A DNA stretch of 64,000 bases from JACKIP01 sp963710165 (GCA_963710165.1 CAVPYZ010000005.1:124001-188000); one strand, 5' to 3'; shown: positions 32,737-43,385, counted from the first letter of the stretch. Numbers and translations: made by a program. The notes: generated by a model from the letters alone, not told the origin.

Positions 32737-34341
32737 TTAGTGTTTGAAATGACGCATTCCTGTAAAGGCCATGGCGATACCACGCTCATTTGCCGCGGCA
32801 ATAACCTCTTCATCACGCATTGATCCGCCGGGTTGAATAATGGCTGTTGCGCCCGCTTCTGCGATTGTAATCAAACCATCAGCAAACGGGAAAAATGCAT
32901 CAGACGCGGCAACTGACCCCTTTGTAAGCGGGTCAATAAAACCCTGTTCTTTTGCGGCGTCCAAAGATTTCTTAACGGCGATGGTCGCGGAATCAACACG
33001 GCTCATCTGTCCTGCGCCAATGCCAACTGTTGCGTTATTTTTTGCATAAACAATGGCATTCGATTTCACATGCTTGCACACCTTAAAGGCAAACAGCATA
33101 TCCTGCATTTCCTCATCTGTTGGTTCGCGGTCCGTCACAATTTTCAAATCCTGCTCTGTAATGACGCCGTTATCTGCGTCTTGCACCAATAAACCGCCAG
33201 CAATGCTTTTCACTGCGGCGCGGGCTTGACCGGGTTTGGGAAGTGCACCTGTTGTTAAAACACGTAGGTTCTTTTTGCTTTTCAAAACTTCTAACGCGCT
33301 GGCGGAGACAGACGGCGCAATAATTACTTCGCTAAAGACCTTAATAATCTCTGCCGCGGTTTCTTCATCAAGCGTTTTATTAAGGGCTATAATCCCGCCG
33401 AAGGCGCTGACCGGATCACAGGCAAGCGCGTGGCGATAGGCTTCTAACGGTGTTTCACCAACGCATACACCACATGGATTGGCGTGTTTGATAATGGCAA
33501 TGGCGGGTTGTTCGAATTCCGCAACCAGTTCGAATGCAGCGTCAGTATCATTTAGATTGTTATAGGACAGCTCTTTTCCTTGAATTTGGGAGGCTGTGGC
33601 AACGCCGGGGCGCTTTGATGTGTCCAAGTAGAGCGCCGCTTTTTGATGCGGGTTTTCACCATAGCGTAATTCCTGCTGTAGAGTTCCTGAGAAACTGATA
33701 CGGCGCGGATAACTCTCACGGTCAATTTGTCTCGAGAACCAACTGGCAATGTTTGAATCATAAGTGGCTGTGAGAGCGTAGGCATTTGCCGCCAAACGAC
33801 GACGTAGCTCATGGCTGACCGATCCGTCATGTTGCGTCATTTCTTCCAATACGCGGTTATAATCCTGCGGGTCTGTAATCACCGTCACAAAAGCATGATT
33901 TTTTGAAGCGGCACGGATCATGGCAGGACCGCCAATATCAATGTTTTCAATACATGTATCAAAATCTGCACCGCTCTCGACTGTTTGTGCAAAGGGATAT
34001 AAATTTACAACCAGAAGATCAATGTCGCGAATGCCGTTCTCAGCCATCGCCTCTTGATGTGTTTCATTATCACGAACAGCGAGTAAGCCGCCGTGAATTT
34101 TTGGATGAAGCGTTTTAACGCGACCATTCATAATTTCGGGAAAGCCGGTTTCTTCTGAAACGTCTTTCACAGGGATGTTATTTTCTTTTAAAAGCTTTGA
34201 CGTTCCACCGGTTGAGAGGATTTCAACGCCCTTTTCATGCAGCGCTTTTGCAAATTCCAAAACACCGTCTTTATCGGAAACGGAAATAAGGGCGCGGTTG
34301 ATTTTGACGGCTTTGGGATCGGCAATACGATTAGAAGACAT
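32737..34341 (-). CDS. purH: Bifunctional AICAR transformylase/IMP cyclohydrolase
   Basis: Catalyses the last two steps of de novo purine synthesis. The 534-residue protein has the N-terminal MGS-like cyclohydrolase domain (ALISVSDKDGVLEFAKALHEKGVEILSTGGTSKLL...) and the C-terminal transformylase domain with the catalytic KHANPCGV Lys-His region near residue 280 and SDAFFPFADGL. Length is normal. It faces the cyclic-nucleotide gene convergently. The 5' end lies 76 bases from the cheR stop. Confidence 0.96.
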   Translation of the reverse strand: MSSNRIADPKAVKINRALISVSDKDGVLEFAKALHEKGVEILSTGGTSKLLKENNIPVKDVSEETGFPEIMNGRVKTLHPKIHGGLLAVRDNETHQEAMAENGIRDIDLLVVNLYPFAQTVESGADFDTCIENIDIGGPAMIRAASKNHAFVTVITDPQDYNRVLEEMTQHDGSVSHELRRRLAANAYALTATYDSNIASWFSRQIDRESYPRRISFSGTLQQELRYGENPHQKAALYLDTSKRPGVATASQIQGKELSYNNLNDTDAAFELVAEFEQPAIAIIKHANPCGVCVGETPLEAYRHALACDPVSAFGGIIALNKTLDEETAAEIIKVFSEVIIAPSVSASALEVLKSKKNLRVLTTGALPKPGQARAAVKSIAGGLLVQDADNGVITEQDLKIVTDREPTDEEMQDMLFAFKVCKHVKSNAIVYAKNNATVGIGAGQMSRVDSATIAVKKSLDAAKEQGFIDPLTKGSVAASDAFFPFADGLITIAEAGATAIIQPGGSMRDEEVIAAANERGIAMAFTGMRHFKH

Positions 34342-34417
34342 GGCTTTTATTCATTCTCTATTTGTTGATAATACTGTTTTATGGGCAAATAAAATAAATC
34401 GCAATAAACATATGATA

Positions 34418-35239
34418 TTATTTTGATGCAACCTGATAAATATCGGCGTGATCTTTGACGGATGACAGTGTATCTGTGAATTGTAAAATCTCTTCATCCT
34501 GACCAAAGGCGATATAGCCGTTTTGTTGTATTTTCTGTGACAGATCATCAAGGACGCTGGTCTTTAGAATATGGTCAAAATTCTGTAAAACATTGCGGCA
34601 GAGGATAAGATCATAAGTATCAAGAGTGCGGATATCTTCTATCAAGTTAAAATGTTTGAAAGTTATATGATCCTTCAATTGTTTCTTTGCCGTCCAATGT
34701 TTATCATCTTGTTCAAAATGCTCCATCAAGGTTGTGACTGGTAAACCGTTTTGAACGTCGGATTGTGAATAGGTTCCGGCCTTTGCCTTTTTCAAAGAGC
34801 GTTTCGATATATCTTTGGCATCAACAAAAAATTTGAAGGTCGGAAGATAATCTTTTAATGGTTTTTCTTTAAATAACAGAGCTAGGGAGTAGGCTTCCTG
34901 ACCCGTCGAACATCCAATGCATAAAATCTTTATTGTTCGATCAAAACTTTTCTTGGCAATTATATCGGGAATAATATCTACCTTAAGCGCGTTAAAAAAG
35001 TCAGTATCCCTAAAAAATGCGGTTTCGCCATCTGTCATGGCTTCGACCACGTCATGGATCAGTTTTTTATCTGGCATCCTTGCAAGGTCAACTGTCATAT
35101 GATTAAGATCAACATACCCCCATTCTTTGGCCACCAAGGTAAGTCTTGAGCTTAAAACATAAGCTTGATCGGAGGAAAGGTATAACCCCGCATATTTCCG
35201 TAGAAATTCTTTGTAAAAGTCAAAATCCTTAATCTTCAT
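34418..35239 (-). CDS. cheR: Chemotaxis protein methyltransferase CheR
   Basis: Methylates chemoreceptor glutamates with S-adenosylmethionine. The 273-residue protein has the helical N-terminal CheR domain and a C-terminal methyltransferase domain. The SAM-binding motif is KILCIGCSTGQEAYSLALLF, and DLILCRNVLQNFD matches the conserved 'RNVLIYFD' motif, with Gln replacing the usual Ile-Tyr. It overlaps the receiver gene upstream by 11 bases. The operon is chpT-cheY-cheR. Confidence 0.92.
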   Translation of the reverse strand: MKIKDFDFYKEFLRKYAGLYLSSDQAYVLSSRLTLVAKEWGYVDLNHMTVDLARMPDKKLIHDVVEAMTDGETAFFRDTDFFNALKVDIIPDIIAKKSFDRTIKILCIGCSTGQEAYSLALLFKEKPLKDYLPTFKFFVDAKDISKRSLKKAKAGTYSQSDVQNGLPVTTLMEHFEQDDKHWTAKKQLKDHITFKHFNLIEDIRTLDTYDLILCRNVLQNFDHILKTSVLDDLSQKIQQNGYIAFGQDEEILQFTDTLSSVKDHADIYQVASK

Positions 35240-35630
35240 GATCGAAACCGGTCTTCATATCTTTATCAATAATATTGGTCTGGATAAGCTTTGTTTTAAT
35301 GATTTTGCTATCAAACGGCTTCATAATATATTCGTTGGCGCCGGCTTTCATACCACGGGTAATAAGCGACATGTCGTTTTCCGTTGTACAAAAAATGATG
35401 GTCGGATGATTCCCGTTATCCAAAGATCGTATTTGTTCCACACATTCCAAGCCGTTCATAACAGGCATGTTCCAATCGAGAAAGATAACGTCCGGCATAT
35501 CTTTTTTACATACTTCAAATGCGTCCAAACCGTTTTCGGCTTCGCTGCATACCAGATCAAACTCCTCTAAAATGCGGTAGAGCACTTTACGTACAACGTG
35601 GCTATCATCAACAACAAGGCAAGATTTCAT
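35229..35630 (-). CDS. Single-domain response regulator (CheY-like)
   Basis: A 133-residue receiver domain with no output domain. Acidic residues Asp8 and Asp9, the phosphoacceptor Asp52 in IFLDWNMPVMNG, Thr in CTTEN, and Lys in IMKPFDS are all in place. It is encoded between chpT and cheR, with 11 bases of overlap with each kind of neighbour or a short gap (11 bases to chpT). It is probably phosphorylated by ChpT or a CheA kinase, acting on the flagellar motor or another target. Confidence 0.92.
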   Translation of the reverse strand: MKSCLVVDDSHVVRKVLYRILEEFDLVCSEAENGLDAFEVCKKDMPDVIFLDWNMPVMNGLECVEQIRSLDNGNHPTIIFCTTENDMSLITRGMKAGANEYIMKPFDSKIIKTKLIQTNIIDKDMKTGFDHED

Positions 35631-35641
35631 GGGTGGTCTTT

Positions 35642-36304
35642 TCAGTCTTCGCGTTCCGGCATGGTGAGGGTTATAGACGCTTTTCCGTCTTCAACGTCGC
35701 TAATCTCTGCCTCATATCCGTATTCACGCATAAAAATACCTGTGACATAGGGATGAATTGTTCTGGGATCCAGTTCACCTTCTGATGAAGATAGGGATGT
35801 GCTGAAAATCTTGTCTTTGGCTTTTTTCCAGTGTTTTTCATCAACCCCTTCCAGATCAAGAGTCATAGTGGTTTCATCACAACCTAGAGTCAACGTACCA
35901 CCGCGCGGCATTGTTTCATGCGCCAGAAATAAAATACATCCCAGAATTCTGTTCATGGCGGGTCGTCCGGCAAGAGGCATTTGTCGATCTGGATTAGGGA
36001 CATTCAATGTTGATTTCTGGTCACCATCCAAAAACCCCTGAAAAGCGTCAAAAACCTGATACGGCTTTATGGAGGGGTCGTTCCCGCCAGCGCCATAGGC
36101 AAAGCGCATAAGCTGTAATTTGCGTGATGTTTGTTTTGCGGAATGGGCAATCAGCTCAATCACTTCTTCGCCCGCATCCTCGCCAAGCTCTTCAAACAGT
36201 TCAATGCCGTTATTAATCGCGCTGACAGGCGAGATCAGGTCGTGGCATATACGGGAAGATAAAAGTTCGAGAACACGAACATCAATAGAATCATTTTCAC
36301 TCAT
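35642..36304 (-). CDS. chpT: ChpT-like histidine phosphotransferase
   Basis: A 220-residue protein of the type that passes phosphate from CckA to CtrA and CpdR in alphaproteobacteria. The phosphoacceptor His21 is in LLSSRICHDLISPVSAINNG, the family's DHp-like helix. The C-terminal domain is a degenerate Bergerat fold. The assignment rests on this motif and length. Here it sits with a CheY-like gene and cheR, whereas in Caulobacter chpT is elsewhere, so a chemotaxis-specific role is also possible. Confidence 0.88.
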   Translation of the reverse strand: MSENDSIDVRVLELLSSRICHDLISPVSAINNGIELFEELGEDAGEEVIELIAHSAKQTSRKLQLMRFAYGAGGNDPSIKPYQVFDAFQGFLDGDQKSTLNVPNPDRQMPLAGRPAMNRILGCILFLAHETMPRGGTLTLGCDETTMTLDLEGVDEKHWKKAKDKIFSTSLSSSEGELDPRTIHPYVTGIFMREYGYEAEISDVEDGKASITLTMPERED

Positions 36305-36355
36305 CTAAGAAAGGTAGGCGCGATGAGTGAAAAAGTCCAGATTCCTGTTTAATTT

Positions 36356-37756
36356 CTAGCTAAGGTCGATATCAAACCCGCATGCGGCCAATGTATTTTG
36401 CAAATTTGTTTTCACAGCTTCCAAATCTTCTTTGGTGTTTGCTTCGGCTCTGGCAACGATACAAGGTTGTGTGTTAGATGCACGTAGCAACCACCATCCC
36501 TGATCCATTGTGACGCGCGCGCCATCTGTTTCATCCAGCATACCTTGATCAGGCAGGGATTCTTTCAAATGGTTTTGAACTTTTGTGACCAGCTTGAATT
36601 TCTCGGCTTCGCTCACATCAATACGCATTTCCGGCGTATTGATCGGGCGCGGCATATCTGCCATCAAATCGGATAGTTTAATTGCTTGATCTTCATCAGT
36701 ATCGCAAAGTTGTGCCAACAGGCGCACCGCGCAATAAAGCGCATCATCAAAACCGTAATACTTATCGGCAAAGAAAATGTGACCACTTAATTCACCGGCA
36801 AGTGGTGCGTTGGTTTCCGCCATTTTTGATTTGATCAAAGAATGTCCTGTTTTCCACATGATGGGTGTACCGCCCATATCCTTAATTGATTGGAAGAGGG
36901 CATTACTGCATTTGACATCCGCAATAATCGGAGAGCCTGGCATGTTCTTTAAAACTTCCTGTGCATAAACCGCCAATAACATATCGCAACGTATAATACG
37001 CCCCTTATCATCAATCACACCGATACGATCGCCATCACCGTCAAAGGCAATCCCCAGATCACATTTCTGGTCGATAACAGCCTTCTTCAGGTCGGCAACA
37101 TTTGCATCGACTGTCGGGTCTGGATGATGGTTCGGGAAGTCACCGTCAATTTCTGTATAAAGCAGGATATGCTCGCCCGGTAATTTTTTGACCAGTTTAT
37201 GAAGAACATCACCTGCGGAACCGTTTCCTGCGTCCCATGCTATTTTGACGTCTTTGTTAATATTGATGTCTCTTAACAAACGTTCAACATAGGTATCATT
37301 GATATCAGTTTCGCGCATACTGCCTTGACCGTCTTCAAAATCACCTGCAGCGGCGATATCGGCAAGTTCTTTGATTTGCGCACCATAAACAGGACCGCTT
37401 TGAAGGGTCATTTTAAAGCCGTTCATGTCGGACGGATTATGTGAACCCGTAATCATAATCCCGCCATCAGCCATGTGATCTTTCACCGCGAAATAGAGTA
37501 GGGGCGTTGGACCAAGCCCCACACATTCAACGGACATACCCGTATCAATCAGGCCTTTAACCAGTTGCTTTTCGAATTTAGGGGAGCTGTGACGACCGTC
37601 ATATGCCACACATACCGAACTGCCGCCATTGCGTTTGATTTTTGTGCCAAACGCACGACCCAGATAATAGGCATCTGTTTCATTCAGATTAACGTCAACA
37701 GTACCGCGAATATCATATTCACGAATAATATCGGGATGAAAATTGTGGCTGGTCAT
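36356..37756 (-). CDS. Phosphomannomutase/phosphoglucomutase
   Basis: Interconverts hexose 6-phosphates and 1-phosphates for sugar-nucleotide supply. The 466-residue protein has the phosphoserine in MITGSHNPSDMNG (Ser105), the metal loop FDGDGDRIG, the sugar-binding GELSGHIFF and the C-terminal phosphate-binding RASNTQPCIVARAE. It belongs to the AlgC/ManB type. I chose the ATG at 37756, preceded by AAAGGAG, rather than an ATG at 37783 inside galU. galU is the next gene upstream and ends 2 bases before this start. Confidence 0.92.
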   Translation of the reverse strand: MTSHNFHPDIIREYDIRGTVDVNLNETDAYYLGRAFGTKIKRNGGSSVCVAYDGRHSSPKFEKQLVKGLIDTGMSVECVGLGPTPLLYFAVKDHMADGGIMITGSHNPSDMNGFKMTLQSGPVYGAQIKELADIAAAGDFEDGQGSMRETDINDTYVERLLRDININKDVKIAWDAGNGSAGDVLHKLVKKLPGEHILLYTEIDGDFPNHHPDPTVDANVADLKKAVIDQKCDLGIAFDGDGDRIGVIDDKGRIIRCDMLLAVYAQEVLKNMPGSPIIADVKCSNALFQSIKDMGGTPIMWKTGHSLIKSKMAETNAPLAGELSGHIFFADKYYGFDDALYCAVRLLAQLCDTDEDQAIKLSDLMADMPRPINTPEMRIDVSEAEKFKLVTKVQNHLKESLPDQGMLDETDGARVTMDQGWWLLRASNTQPCIVARAEANTKEDLEAVKTNLQNTLAACGFDIDLS

Positions 37757-37757
37757 A

Positions 37758-38690
<933 letters not shown>

Positions 38691-38768
38691 TATACTCTCC
38701 TATGACTGGGATTCAATATGATGTTGCAATGCCATACTAACCTTATAAATGCAAGTGCTTTAATAATT

Positions 38769-40484
38769 ATGACCATAGATAAACTGGCTTTCTTACGCCA
38801 AACTTTCATTCCTAACAATTTAGACGGGTTTCTGGTTCCACGTGCCGATAATTGGACGGGGGAGTTCATTTCGAAACGATCCGAAAGACTGGCATGGCTG
38901 TCCGGCTTCAGCGGTTCGGCAGGTATTGGCATTGTGCTAAATGATAAGGCCGTGGTTTTGACAGACGGGCGTTATACCCTGCAGGTCAAAGACCAGATTG
39001 ACGGATCAATTTGGGATAGCGGTGATAGTACAAAAGTATCTTTTACGGACTGGCTATCCGATAACGCAAAGGCGGGCGCTAGGATAGGGTTCGACCCTTT
39101 TCTACACAGCGTGAAAGAGATTGAGACAGCACAAGAAAAGCTTCAAAAGAAAAACATAACATTACAAGCTGTAACGGCTAATCCCATAGATGACCTTTGG
39201 GATACGCAGCCGGAAATGCCGATGGATGCGGTAACACTCTTTCCTGAAAATCTGGCGGGAAGATCATGTGCCCAGAAAATCTCAACCGTTACAGATATTT
39301 TAAAAAACGAAAACATTGACCAGTTTTTCTTTACGATGCCCGACTCTATCGCATGGCTTTTGAATATACGGGGGAATGATGTTGAGCATACACCTGTGCC
39401 GCTTTCATATGGCTTGCTTAAGCAGGACGGCACATTTGACTGGTTCATTAATCCGTCGAAAGTTCCTGAAAACGTTACATCGCATTTGGGTGATAAGGTG
39501 CGCCTTCATAGTATAGATAGCATTGAAGAAGTTCTAAGCGAACTAGAGGGTACGACAGGTTTTGACCATAAACGCGGCGCATATTATTTCGTAAATAGTA
39601 TTCCTGATCCAACAGATATGAAAGATCCGTGCATAGATCTGAAAGCCTGTAAAAACGATGCGGAGCAGGAAGCCATTCGCACCGCGCACATTCATGATGG
39701 TCAGGTCCTGATTGAGTTTCATAGGTGGCTAAAGGATAATCACAAAGCAAAGCTGGACGAATTAAAGATTGAAGCAAAGCTGCAGGAATTTCGTCAAAAG
39801 AATAAGGCTTTCATCTCTCCGTCTTTTGACACAATTTCGGGGTTTCAGGGAAACGGCGCGATCATTCATTACCGCGCAACTCCAAAGACGAGTAAAAAAA
39901 TCAAAGGCGAGGGCCTGTTGCTGGTTGATAGCGGCGCACAATATATGTGTGAGGAATATGCAGGAACAACGGATGTTACCCGCACCTACATTATTGGGAC
40001 GGCTGATAATGAAACAAAATTCCATTATACAACAGTCCTGCGCGCGCACATCGCCATTGCAAAAGCGCGTTTTCCTTACGGTGCGACTGGCATACAAATC
40101 GATGCCATCGCCAGATCTATTCTATGGCAGGAAGGCTTAGACTTCGCCCATGGTCTCGGGCACGGCGTCGGCTGTTTTCTGAATGTTCACGAAGAGGCAT
40201 CAAATCTATCCCCGCGCGGCGAGGACAAGTTAGAGCCGGGCATGTTGTTATCCAATGAACCCGGCTTATATCTGGAAGATAAATACGGCATCCGCATTGA
40301 AAACTTGATGCTTGTTCAAAAAACAGGTGATCAGGATGTGTTAGGGCGCGATATTTTGTGTTTCGAAACCGTAACGCTTGCGCCCTATGATAATGACGCG
40401 ATTGATTTCAATCTTCTGAATGGTGAAGAGATGAAATGGTTGCAGGATTATTATTCACAGATTGAAGAAAAACTGAAAATCTAA
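38769..40484 (+). CDS. pepP: Xaa-Pro aminopeptidase P
   Basis: Cytosolic metalloprotease that releases an N-terminal residue linked to proline. The 571-residue protein has two N-terminal creatinase-like domains and the pita-bread catalytic domain. Its metal ligands are visible: Asp in LLVDSGAQY, Asp in GTTDVTRTYI, His in AHGLGHGVGCFLNVHE, Glu in LSNEPGLY and Glu in IRIENLML. The length fits the three-domain type. I chose the ATG at 38769 (MTIDKLAFLR) because the longer frame adds a poor leader. A palindromic repeat begins right after the stop. Confidence 0.94.
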   Translation: MTIDKLAFLRQTFIPNNLDGFLVPRADNWTGEFISKRSERLAWLSGFSGSAGIGIVLNDKAVVLTDGRYTLQVKDQIDGSIWDSGDSTKVSFTDWLSDNAKAGARIGFDPFLHSVKEIETAQEKLQKKNITLQAVTANPIDDLWDTQPEMPMDAVTLFPENLAGRSCAQKISTVTDILKNENIDQFFFTMPDSIAWLLNIRGNDVEHTPVPLSYGLLKQDGTFDWFINPSKVPENVTSHLGDKVRLHSIDSIEEVLSELEGTTGFDHKRGAYYFVNSIPDPTDMKDPCIDLKACKNDAEQEAIRTAHIHDGQVLIEFHRWLKDNHKAKLDELKIEAKLQEFRQKNKAFISPSFDTISGFQGNGAIIHYRATPKTSKKIKGEGLLLVDSGAQYMCEEYAGTTDVTRTYIIGTADNETKFHYTTVLRAHIAIAKARFPYGATGIQIDAIARSILWQEGLDFAHGLGHGVGCFLNVHEEASNLSPRGEDKLEPGMLLSNEPGLYLEDKYGIRIENLMLVQKTGDQDVLGRDILCFETVTLAPYDNDAIDFNLLNGEEMKWLQDYYSQIEEKLKI

Positions 40485-40488
40485 TACG

Positions 40489-40570
40489 CGTCATTGCAAG
40501 CGTAGCGCGGCAATCAATAGTATTAGTCATTGCTTGTGAAGTGGATTGCTTCACTACGTTCGCAATGACG
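40489..40570. repeat. Palindromic intergenic repeat, copy 2
   Basis: An 82-base imperfect palindrome. The left arm is CGTCATTGCAAGCGTAGCG... and the right arm is TGGATTGCTTCACTACG...GCAATGACG. It begins 4 bases after the pepP stop and is of the same type as the element in lptD. It could fold into a long hairpin in the mRNA and protect or end the pepP transcript. Confidence 0.85.
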
Positions 40571-40593
40571 TAACCAATTTTCCGCCCCGCCAT

Positions 40594-40619
40594 TAAAAAA
40601 CCGCCCAAAACAGGCGGTT
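40594..40619 (-). terminator. Terminator of rpsU
   Basis: On the minus strand, stem AACCGCC / GGCGGTT with a seven-base loop is followed by T residues. It is placed 38 bases after the rpsU stop codon and fits a simple intrinsic terminator. Confidence 0.8.
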
Positions 40620-40657
40620 ATTCAGTATATCGTTAGTATGCTTTTTGCGGTCAGGAT

Positions 40658-40873
40658 CTAAAATCCGTCTGCTTGCATACGTTTGCGGTCCATTTTGCGC
40701 GTACGACGAATTGCTTCTGCCTTTTGGCGCGCTTTCTTGACGAAGTTCTTTTCATGGTTCTGACGAAGCTTCATCTCACGGAACAGTCCTTCACGCTGCA
40801 TCTTCTTTTTCAGAAGACGTAAAGCCTGTTCTATGTTATTATCACGAACATTTACACTAACGATTTTAATCAC
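40658..40873 (-). CDS. rpsU: 30S ribosomal protein S21
   Basis: A 71-residue small-subunit protein. Typical S21 features are an acidic N-terminus with VNVRDNNIEQALRLLKKKMQREGLFREMKLRQ, then a long basic C-terminal helix with RRTRKMDRKRM. S21 supports initiation by positioning mRNA at the anti-Shine-Dalgarno region. The length is normal. It is monocistronic with a strong terminator. Confidence 0.96.
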   Translation of the reverse strand: MIKIVSVNVRDNNIEQALRLLKKKMQREGLFREMKLRQNHEKNFVKKARQKAEAIRRTRKMDRKRMQADGF

Positions 40874-40972
40874 CTCTTTCCGGTTTTATCTAAAATTAAA
40901 AATTTCATCTTGCGCTCCTTAACGAAACGTCTCATGTTTGTGACTTATCAGGTCACTAAACGCAAGCAAAAA

Positions 40973-42787
40973 ATGAAGTTAAGCATCTATCTTACAGTAT
41001 TTCTCATAATCTTACAAGCTGCGGGTTCCGCCGCATATGCGCAAAGTAAGGTTTTGAATATTCCTTCTTCGCAGGAAACGGCCCCTAGTATCAACGATAT
41101 AGAAAACTTTGTTGAAAAAGCATCTCCCGAAGCTGATACGGGATTTCGCATTACAGGCGCGCAGCGCGCAGATAATTTTATGATGGTTACCGCGAATCCT
41201 ATCGCAACACAAGCGGGGCACGACATTTTAGCACGGGGCGGGTCGGCAGCTGACGCCGCTTTTGCCGCTCAACTCGTCCTTGGTCTGGTTGAGCCGCAAT
41301 CATCGGGTCTTGGCGGCGGGGCTTTTGCCCTATATTGGGATGCCAAAGAACAAAAATTGACCAGTTATGACGGACGAGAAACCGCGCCGGCATCTGTGAC
41401 AGAAACAATTTTTCTAAAAAACGGCCGGCCGATGGACTTTCATGACGCTGCCACGGGGGGCCGCGCTGTCGGCGTTCCGGGATTGCCAAAGCTTTTGGAT
41501 TTACTCTATGAAAATCATGGCACTATTCCCCGCGATGATGTCTTTCAGCCAGCCTTCGAACTCTCCAAATACGGCTTTATCGCATCACCCCGCCTTAACA
41601 AAATGATCGAGAAGAATAAAGATCATTTCAGATTTTTCAAAAGTTCGAAAGATTACTTTTTGCCCAATAATGGTAAGGCAATAGAGGCAAATCAGAATAT
41701 CCAGAATTCCGATTACAACGATGTATTATTCAACTTCCGCAATAAAAGCGCAGATATATTTTATAGTGGGGACGTTGCGCAGGATATTATCAAAACAGTC
41801 AATGAAGCGTGGCACAATCCGGGGAATATGACGACAGATGACTTTTTAGGATATGAAGTCGTGATGCGTGATCCGGTGTGCGGCAAATATCGCATCTATA
41901 AAATATGTTCCATGGGGGAACCATCATCTGGCGGATTAACCCTTATCCAGTCCTTACAAATGCTGGATAGATTTGATCTTGAAACAATGTCTGCAAAAGA
42001 CCCGCTAGCTTGGCACTTAATCGCCGAGGCAAGCCGTCTGGCATTTGCCGACCGTAATCAATATATGGCTGATCCCGGTATTGTCGAAACACCGGGCGCA
42101 GCCTTGATTGACCCGGCCTACACGGCTGTACGCTCAACCTTTATTCAAGCTGATAAAATGATGGAGAATGTGCAAGCAGGTGTGCCATTTGCATGGGATA
42201 TGAACCAGACTGAACCGGATCAGAAAAACAAAAATACAGGCACAACCCATATCTCGGCGATAGATAAGTACGGTAATGCCATATCGCTGACCAGTTCAAT
42301 CGAAAACGCCTTTGGGTCAAAATTGATGGTTGACGGATTTTTACTGAATAATCAACTGACCGATTTCTCTTTTATGCCGGAACGTGATGGCAAGAAAATC
42401 GCCAACCGCGCCGCGCCGAATAAACGCCCGCGCTCCTCTATGTCTCCTGTGATTATATTTGATGCGGAGAATAAACCGGTTATGGTGCTCGGCTCTGCGG
42501 GGGGCAGTCGAATTATCGGTTATGTTCTGCAACGTATTATCGCCGTTCTGGATTGGGATATGCCGCTAGATCAAGCGCTTGCCATGCCAAATATTATCCA
42601 TCGTGGCGGCAGTCTGGAGATAGAGGAGGGCAAAGACCTGCCGTTTAATATTGAGGCGCTGGATGCCTATGGTCACGATATTACACGTCCCGAAATGAAT
42701 AGTGGTTTGACCGCGATTTATAAGACAGGCGACACATATTACGGCGCCGCAGATCCGCGCCGCGAAGGAATTGCGCTAGGAGAATAA
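40973..42787 (+). CDS. ggt: Gamma-glutamyltransferase
   Basis: Periplasmic enzyme that cleaves glutathione and transfers gamma-glutamyl groups. The 604-residue precursor has signal peptide MKLSIYLTVFLIILQAAGSAAYA. The large-subunit region has ANPIATQAGHDILARGGSAADAA and the SSGLGGGAFAL motif. The autoprocessing Thr (about residue 424, in NTGTTHISAID) begins the small subunit, and GSAGGSRI is the C-terminal glycine motif. I chose the ATG at 40973 because it starts the signal peptide; an upstream ATG at 40910 adds 21 residues. Followed by a shared terminator. Confidence 0.93.
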   Translation: MKLSIYLTVFLIILQAAGSAAYAQSKVLNIPSSQETAPSINDIENFVEKASPEADTGFRITGAQRADNFMMVTANPIATQAGHDILARGGSAADAAFAAQLVLGLVEPQSSGLGGGAFALYWDAKEQKLTSYDGRETAPASVTETIFLKNGRPMDFHDAATGGRAVGVPGLPKLLDLLYENHGTIPRDDVFQPAFELSKYGFIASPRLNKMIEKNKDHFRFFKSSKDYFLPNNGKAIEANQNIQNSDYNDVLFNFRNKSADIFYSGDVAQDIIKTVNEAWHNPGNMTTDDFLGYEVVMRDPVCGKYRIYKICSMGEPSSGGLTLIQSLQMLDRFDLETMSAKDPLAWHLIAEASRLAFADRNQYMADPGIVETPGAALIDPAYTAVRSTFIQADKMMENVQAGVPFAWDMNQTEPDQKNKNTGTTHISAIDKYGNAISLTSSIENAFGSKLMVDGFLLNNQLTDFSFMPERDGKKIANRAAPNKRPRSSMSPVIIFDAENKPVMVLGSAGGSRIIGYVLQRIIAVLDWDMPLDQALAMPNIIHRGGSLEIEEGKDLPFNIEALDAYGHDITRPEMNSGLTAIYKTGDTYYGAADPRREGIALGE

Positions 42788-42799
42788 GGCACAATAAAA

Positions 42800-42826
42800 A
42801 ATCCCCCGACCGAGATCGAGGGGATT
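42800..42826. terminator. Bidirectional terminator between ggt and the coiled-coil gene
   Basis: Stem AATCCCC / GGGGATT with an inner CGA/TCG pair. On the minus strand the stem is followed by six T residues, so it chiefly ends the coiled-coil gene; the plus-strand T run is shorter. Confidence 0.8.
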
Positions 42827-42857
42827 CTTTGTACTTAACCTAAGGAAAGAAATTTGT

Positions 42858-43385
42858 TTAGTGCATTGATTTACTGCCGGCAACGTCCGATGTGAAATCA
42901 TTTGGCGCCCATTGCAGATCGAGAGAATTCCCGAAATCAATACTGTCTGATGTAATGGTCATCATGCTGTCCGATTCGCCGTCAACGTGTGAGTCCGGAT
43001 TTTCCATGATGTCTTTAAGGGCAATCGGCTGAGGAGAGTTTTCAACTTCCTGCACTTTTTTCTCAAGACGATTAATCGCGTCGCTAAAGAAGCCTGTTTG
43101 CTTGTCAACGCGCTCAACACTTCCTTGCAATGTATCAAGGCTCTCGCTAAAGCGACCTGTTTGCCCCTCGACCATTGTGACTTTTTCATCCAGTCTGTGA
43201 ATTGACTCGCTGAAAAAGCTGGTTTGTCTGGTCACAAGATCCAGACCTTCCTTTAAACGTGCCAGACCCGAACGTAAACGTTCATACCCGACGGATAATA
43301 AAATACTGGCGCCAATCGCGGTCACCGCCGCAAATACCGCAAAGGTCAAAGAGACCAACATAAATGTTTCAACTGTTATACTCAT
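42858..43385 (-). CDS. Single-pass membrane protein with 21-residue coiled-coil repeats
   Basis: A 175-residue protein. One membrane helix is at about residues 7-29 (FMLVSLTFAVFAAVTAIGASILL). Then three near-identical 21-residue units each start with QT, hold FSES or FSDA, and end in a V-x-x-V/E pattern; 21 residues equal three heptads, so this is a coiled-coil rod. The tail is acidic and unstructured. The start was set at the ATG at 43385 because the upstream codons give no family-like sequence. Family and function are unknown; a bidirectional terminator follows. The 346-base region upstream has no clear promoter. Confidence 0.75.
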   Translation of the reverse strand: MSITVETFMLVSLTFAVFAAVTAIGASILLSVGYERLRSGLARLKEGLDLVTRQTSFFSESIHRLDEKVTMVEGQTGRFSESLDTLQGSVERVDKQTGFFSDAINRLEKKVQEVENSPQPIALKDIMENPDSHVDGESDSMMTITSDSIDFGNSLDLQWAPNDFTSDVAGSKSMH

